A DNA stretch of 48,783 nt from contig NZ_VWWL01000038.1 of NCBI RefSeq assembly GCF_011752995.1, forward strand, positions 1 through 48,783. Direction: 5' to 3'. Position numbers and translations under genes: made by a program. The notes beneath the pieces are model-generated. The model saw nothing but the letters and a program-made list of their open reading frames with translations. It made no database searches and was not told the origin of the DNA. Numbering within the stretch: position 1 is the stretch's first letter; the number at the start of each line of letters is the position of its first letter. Below, piece after piece: positions 46,319-48,783 of the stretch. The DNA comes from Burkholderia sp. Ax-1724. Lineage in GTDB: Bacteria > Pseudomonadota > Gammaproteobacteria > Burkholderiales > Burkholderiaceae.

Positions 46319-46708
46319 AACCGTGATCGTCTTGCTCATCTCGGGACCATACGAGCGATGCATGCCGTCGCCGAATTGCAGCGTCAGCGTATGGTCGCCC
46401 GACGGCAGCGTCAGATCGGTTTCGGTCTGTCCCTTGCCGAAGTGCAGCGACTTGTCGGTCGCGGGGATAACCTCGCCCTTCGGCAGCGGCTTGCCGTCGA
46501 TCAGCAGATGGTGGTGCCCCGTGCCTTCCGTCATCGTGCCGGCCGGCGCGATCTTCATGCCGTCGAGACCGAACACGACATGCACCGGATTGCTCACCGT
46601 CGCGCCATCGGCCGGCTGCACGAAGTAGACGCTCGCGGCCTGCGCCACACCCGAAACGGCCAGCAGCCCTACCGCTGCGATACCTGCCAACCAACTGTTT
46701 TTAAACAT
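46307..46708 (-). CDS. DUF4399 periplasmic protein
   Basis: The 133-residue protein has a signal peptide (MFKNSWLAGIAAVGLLAVSG, ending VAQA-ASV) and a single beta-sandwich domain with VYFVQPADGATVSNPVHVVFGL, GTGHHHLLIDG and LTLQFGDGMHRSYGPEMSKTI. These match DUF4399, a family of unknown function. The His cluster and Met residues could bind a metal, but that is a guess. GAAAGGAG precedes the ATG. It is the first gene on this strand and divergent from rubredoxin. Confidence 0.9.
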   Translation of the reverse strand: MFKNSWLAGIAAVGLLAVSGVAQAASVYFVQPADGATVSNPVHVVFGLDGMKIAPAGTMTEGTGHHHLLIDGKPLPKGEVIPATDKSLHFGKGQTETDLTLPSGDHTLTLQFGDGMHRSYGPEMSKTITVHVK

Positions 46709-46947
46709 CGTTTTCTCCTTTCAGAAAGGACAATCGCGCACGTGGTGACGCCACGCTCGCCTGAGGCGAATCGCCGCAATGCGTGCGAAGCACGCGGCGC
46801 GCCTGTCGAATGAAATAGCTGCGGATCAAGCATACACGCTGCGTATGACGAGGCCCGTCCATGATAGCGAAGGCGCGTTGCACGAGGCGTAGCCCGGGCC
46901 GTTCGAGGCCGGGGTGACGAATTCCGGTAATATTGCGGGTCGCCGCG

Positions 46948-46966
46948 CCGCCCCAAAAAGGGGCGG
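46948..46966 (+). promoter_or_regulatory. Hairpin in the rubredoxin leader
   Basis: CCGCCCC pairs with GGGGCGG over AAAAA, ending 37 bases before the rubredoxin start. It may be an RNA stem-loop in the leader; there is no T-run after it. Confidence 0.4.
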
Positions 46967-47003
46967 ACCAAGCCGGCCATTGCATTGAAAGAGAGAGTAC
47001 GTC

Positions 47004-47195
47004 GTGAGTGAAGTAATCGAAGTGACTGAATACAAGAGCTGGGTCTGCCTGATTTGCGGCTGGATTTACAACGAAGAAGAAGGCCTGCCCGAGGAAGGCA
47101 TCGCGCCCGGCACGCGCTTCGCCGATATCGCCGAAGACTGGCGCTGCCCGCTGTGCGATGTCGGCAAGGCAGAGTTCGCAGTGGTGGAGTTTTGA
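47004..47195 (+). CDS. Rubredoxin
   Basis: The 63-residue protein starts with GTG (MSEVIEVTEYKSWVCLICGW). Iron ligands are in CLICG and CPLCD, 33 residues apart, and the YNEEEGLPEEGIAPGTRF core is standard. Rubredoxins pass single electrons, for example to alkane hydroxylase or in peroxide defence; no partner gene is adjacent. A GAGAGAG site precedes the GTG. A clean terminator follows. Confidence 0.96.
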   Translation: MSEVIEVTEYKSWVCLICGWIYNEEEGLPEEGIAPGTRFADIAEDWRCPLCDVGKAEFAVVEF

Positions 47196-47281
47196 GGCAG
47201 GCGGGTTGAATTGCACGGCGGCGCGGCACGCTTGGGCGTGTGAATAAGCGCCGCGCGGTTGGCCCGGAGAAAGGCCATGCG

Positions 47282-47317
47282 GCCCGGCAGACGATGTCTG
47301 CCGGGCTGTTTGTTTTT
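47282..47317 (+). terminator. Terminator after rubredoxin
   Basis: GCCCGGCAGA (47282-47291) pairs with TCTGCCGGGC (47297-47306), followed by TGTTTGTTTTT. Confidence 0.92.
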
Positions 47318-47433
47318 GCGGGGTCGTGGGCAGGCGCTCCTTTTGCCGGAGCGGGTTTGATATACTCTGCCCTCGCTGGCGAATTTGGACTTCATGTCCT
47401 CGCGGATATCAGCTATATCCGCTTCGGTCCTCT

Positions 47434-47508
47434 CTCCCTGTAGTTCAATGGATAGAACAAGTGCCTCCTAAGCGCTAGATACAGGTTCGATTCCTGTCAG
47501 GGGGACCA
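47434..47508 (+). tRNA. tRNA-Arg (anticodon CCT)
   Basis: The 75-base gene folds as a full cloverleaf. Acceptor CTCCCTG pairs with CAGGGGG (with one G-U), D stem GTTC/GAAC, anticodon stem AGTGC/GCGCT with loop CTCCTAA (anticodon CCT), and T arm ACAGG-TTCGATT-CCTGT. CCA is encoded. It reads the rare AGG codon. Its 3' end adjoins a broken integrase gene, the usual sign of an island insertion site. Confidence 0.95.
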
Positions 47509-47541
47509 GATAGCTTCCCAGCGTCTCCCAAGATTGCCCAG

Positions 47542-47577
47542 AAAAGCCCCGTGTGCTTTGCGCTGCGGGGCTTTTTG
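47542..47577 (+). terminator. Terminator after tRNA-Arg
   Basis: AAAAGCCCC (47542-47550) pairs with GGGGCTTTT (47567-47575), ending in TTTTT. Confidence 0.75.
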
Positions 47578-47619
47578 CTGCCATCATTGACCAAGGTATT
47601 CCCAATACAAGCCAGATTG

Positions 47620-47663
47620 TTTGGGGATATCTCCGAATACCCCCAAAATCGATACCCCCAAAA
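47620..47663. repeat. Repeated ATACCCCCAAAA boxes before the integrase
   Basis: ATACCCCCAAAA occurs at 47637-47648 and 47652-47663. TTTGGGGATAT at 47620-47630 is an inverted near-copy. They end two bases before the integrase start. Such boxes could be integrase arm sites or an autoregulatory operator. Confidence 0.65.
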
Positions 47664-47665
47664 CC

Positions 47666-48121
47666 ATGCCCAAGCAGATTGCCCCGCTGACCGAGCTTCA
47701 AATCCGCAAGGCCAAGCCAGCTGAACAGCCCTACCGCTTGGCCGATGGCAAGGGGCTCTACCTTCAGGTGATGCCAAACGGCTCGCGCTACTGGCGGATG
47801 AAGTACCGGTTTGACGACAAGGAAAAACTGGCCTCGTTCGGCGTTTATCCTGAGGTAAGTCTCGCAGACGCCAGAAAGGCATGCCTAGTCGCTCGGCAAC
47901 TATTGACCGCGGGCACTAATCCGTCGGAGCAGAAGAAGGAAGTGAAGCGTGCGCGGGCACTGGAATCCGAAACCACCGCAACGTATGAAGAAGCGAGCCA
48001 CTGCAAAAAACCGATAGTGATTGCGAGAATCGTGATTCGGAGGTCATCAATTATCGTATTTAGCCGGCGCTTCCCGCCGAGCACCGGAATCGCCGACAGG
48101 ACGACTCGTAAGCAACCGTAA
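47666..48121 (+). pseudogene. Truncated tyrosine-recombinase integrase
   Basis: The first roughly 105 codons encode the arm-binding (DUF4102) end of a P4-type integrase: IRKAKPAEQPYRLADGKGLY, YWRMKYRFDDKEKLASFG and VYPEVSLADARKACLVARQL. Similarity stops around RARALESETTATYEEAS (near 47990). The frame then runs through about 40 unrelated residues to a stop at 48121. The whole catalytic domain with the R-H-R-Y residues is missing; full-length relatives are about 400 residues. With tRNA-Arg just upstream, this is the remnant of a genomic island. The fragment cannot recombine DNA. Confidence 0.85.
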
Positions 48122-48191
48122 TCAGCGGTCACAATTCCTCGCGAACTAAGGCCGTGAGTGCCCTTTCTTACAAGGAAGAAAGGAGCACATC

Positions 48192-48479
48192 ATGATTAGA
48201 ATCGCGTTGGTAGTGGGGTTGTTGGCTGCACTCTCGGGTTGCGCCGCATACCCTGCGGGATATGGATACAACGACCCTGGATACGCTTACGGTCCTGGCT
48301 ATGCGCCCGGCTACGGCTATGGTGGCGTCAACGTATGGGTAGGCGGTGGAGGTGGTTACCACCGTGGCGACTACCGTCATAGAGACTGGAATCACGGCCA
48401 CGGGCGCTGGGAAGGCGGTCGCGGCGGCCATGGCGGTGGACATGGCGGCGGAGGTCACGGCGGCGGCCATGGACATTGA
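48192..48479 (+). CDS. Gly/His-rich lipoprotein
   Basis: The 95-residue protein has a lipobox: MIRIALVVGLLAALSGC, with cleavage before Cys17. The mature part is rich in Gly and Tyr (YGYNDPGYAYGPGYAPGYGYGG), then His/Gly/Arg (GGHGGGHGGGGHGGGHGH at the end). It is probably anchored to the outer membrane. The His-rich end may bind metals, which is speculation. AAGGAG lies close to the ATG. Flanked by integrase debris and an IS element, it is likely accessory DNA. Confidence 0.82.
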   Translation: MIRIALVVGLLAALSGCAAYPAGYGYNDPGYAYGPGYAPGYGYGGVNVWVGGGGGYHRGDYRHRDWNHGHGRWEGGRGGHGGGHGGGGHGGGHGH

Positions 48480-48534
48480 GCAATGTCCTGGCTAGCGCTA
48501 AAGGCCCTCTTTGAACGACTTGACCTCTCGCCCG

Positions 48535-48656
48535 CTACGGCTTGAGGTATACGCGCCACTCGGGAAACTGCCCGAAGAAGCTTTCGCTCACGGAAACCTG
48601 ATAGAGCGTGTGCGTCCCCCAAGGTTTCCCGGAGAAAAAACCGTACGCCTTGCACT
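48535..48656 (-). pseudogene. 3' fragment of an unknown gene cut by an IS element
   Basis: Read on the minus strand from the IS edge, an open frame gives CKAYGFFSGKPWGTHTLYQV, continuing SVSESFFGQFPEWRVYLKP and a TAG stop at 48535. Composition is balanced and aromatic-rich, unlike the Arg/Ala-rich shadow frames, so it looks like a real C-terminus of about 38 residues. The rest of the gene would lie beyond the IS, outside the window. I do not recognise the family. Confidence 0.55.
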
Positions 48657-48783
48657 GGGGAGTGTCAGAATTTCCGTGTTCAAGGCGGGTTGAAATTCAC
48701 ACGGATGGTCGAACGAATCGATCCTCATAAAGAATCGCGAACTGGTTCATGGCCGACTTCCAATCATGAGCGGCGCGTCCCCA
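48657..48783. mobile_element. End of an IS256-like insertion sequence (continues off window)
   Basis: The edge is placed at the start of GGGGAGTGTCAGAATTTCCG, which resembles IS256-family terminal repeats. Forty bases further in, the transposase C-terminus begins and points out of the window. Target-site duplication cannot be checked because the other end is missing. Confidence 0.65.
48697..48783 (-). CDS. IS256-family transposase, C-terminal end only
   Basis: The last 28 codons of a minus-strand frame read WGRAAHDWKSAMNQFAILYE then DRFVRPSV and stop (TGA at 48697-48699). The W-x5-N-x-F-A-I-x-(F/Y) pattern is the usual ending of IS256/Mutator-type DDE transposases. The gene enters from the right edge, so its catalytic part is not visible and intactness is unknown. 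Confidence 0.7.
   Translation of the reverse strand, partial: WGRAAHDWKSAMNQFAILYEDRFVRPSV

Noticed and set aside
45990..46319. Plus-strand frame with Gly-Val-Pro repeats, elastin-like
   Set aside because: The repeats come from the 9-bp array; the rest is Arg-rich and there is no ribosome site.

Overview
The window is GC-rich DNA with strong G/C bias at third codon positions. Long open frames therefore shadow almost every gene on the other strand. Its content fits a beta-proteobacterium of the Burkholderiaceae, most likely Paraburkholderia or Burkholderia: an FtsK with a very long Ala/Pro-rich linker, an intracellular PHB depolymerase, the rnfB-nth-DUF1841 run, paired c-type cytochromes, a MoxR/VWA pair, and beta-proteobacterial parE/parC. 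This assignment is inferred from gene content only.

Layout. 0-6 kb: the 3' part of ftsK, convergent with a secreted lactonase-like beta-propeller, then a DUF3096 micro-protein. 6-11 kb: a small hypothetical, a GH15 glucoamylase/trehalase-like enzyme, phaZ, and a TetR regulator. 11-19.5 kb: rnfB, nth and DUF1841 (+), two cytochromes c (-), MoxR ATPase and VWA protein (+), a BenE-type transporter and transaldolase. 19.8-24.4 kb: a PhnB-like VOC protein, a DUF3311/sodium:solute symporter pair, a spermidine-synthase-like protein and a MEKHLA-domain protein. 24.5-28.6 kb: a ccdAB toxin-antitoxin pair with an inverted-repeat operator candidate, then (-) a family-6 DNA glycosylase overlapping ubiC, and htpG. 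28.7-34.2 kb: a MocR-type regulator, a second VOC protein, an aminotransferase, a RidA-family protein and a PhzF-family protein. 34.7-38.9 kb: a membrane GGDEF/EAL protein, a chromate transporter and a CopD-family membrane protein. 39.2-46.7 kb (-): parC, parE, uup and a DUF4399 protein. 47-48.8 kb: rubredoxin, tRNA-Arg(CCT), and the worn edge of a mobile island (broken tyrosine integrase, Gly/His-rich lipoprotein, an unknown gene cut by an IS256-like element that runs off the window).

Most of the window is core or housekeeping: chromosome segregation and decatenation (ftsK, parC, parE), base excision repair (nth, inosine/uracil glycosylase), PHB and glucan mobilisation, ubiquinone synthesis, proteostasis and ribosome-associated ABC-F function. 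Accessory signals are confined to the ccdAB patch and the last 1.3 kb. I see no convincing wholly new system. The better leads are the several short tandem-repeat tracts beside genes (8 bp after tal, 9 bp ahead of uup, 13 bp ahead of the CopD-like gene), the palindrome ahead of parE, the ubiC/glycosylase coupling with an added UbiC tail, and the interrupted unknown gene at the right edge.
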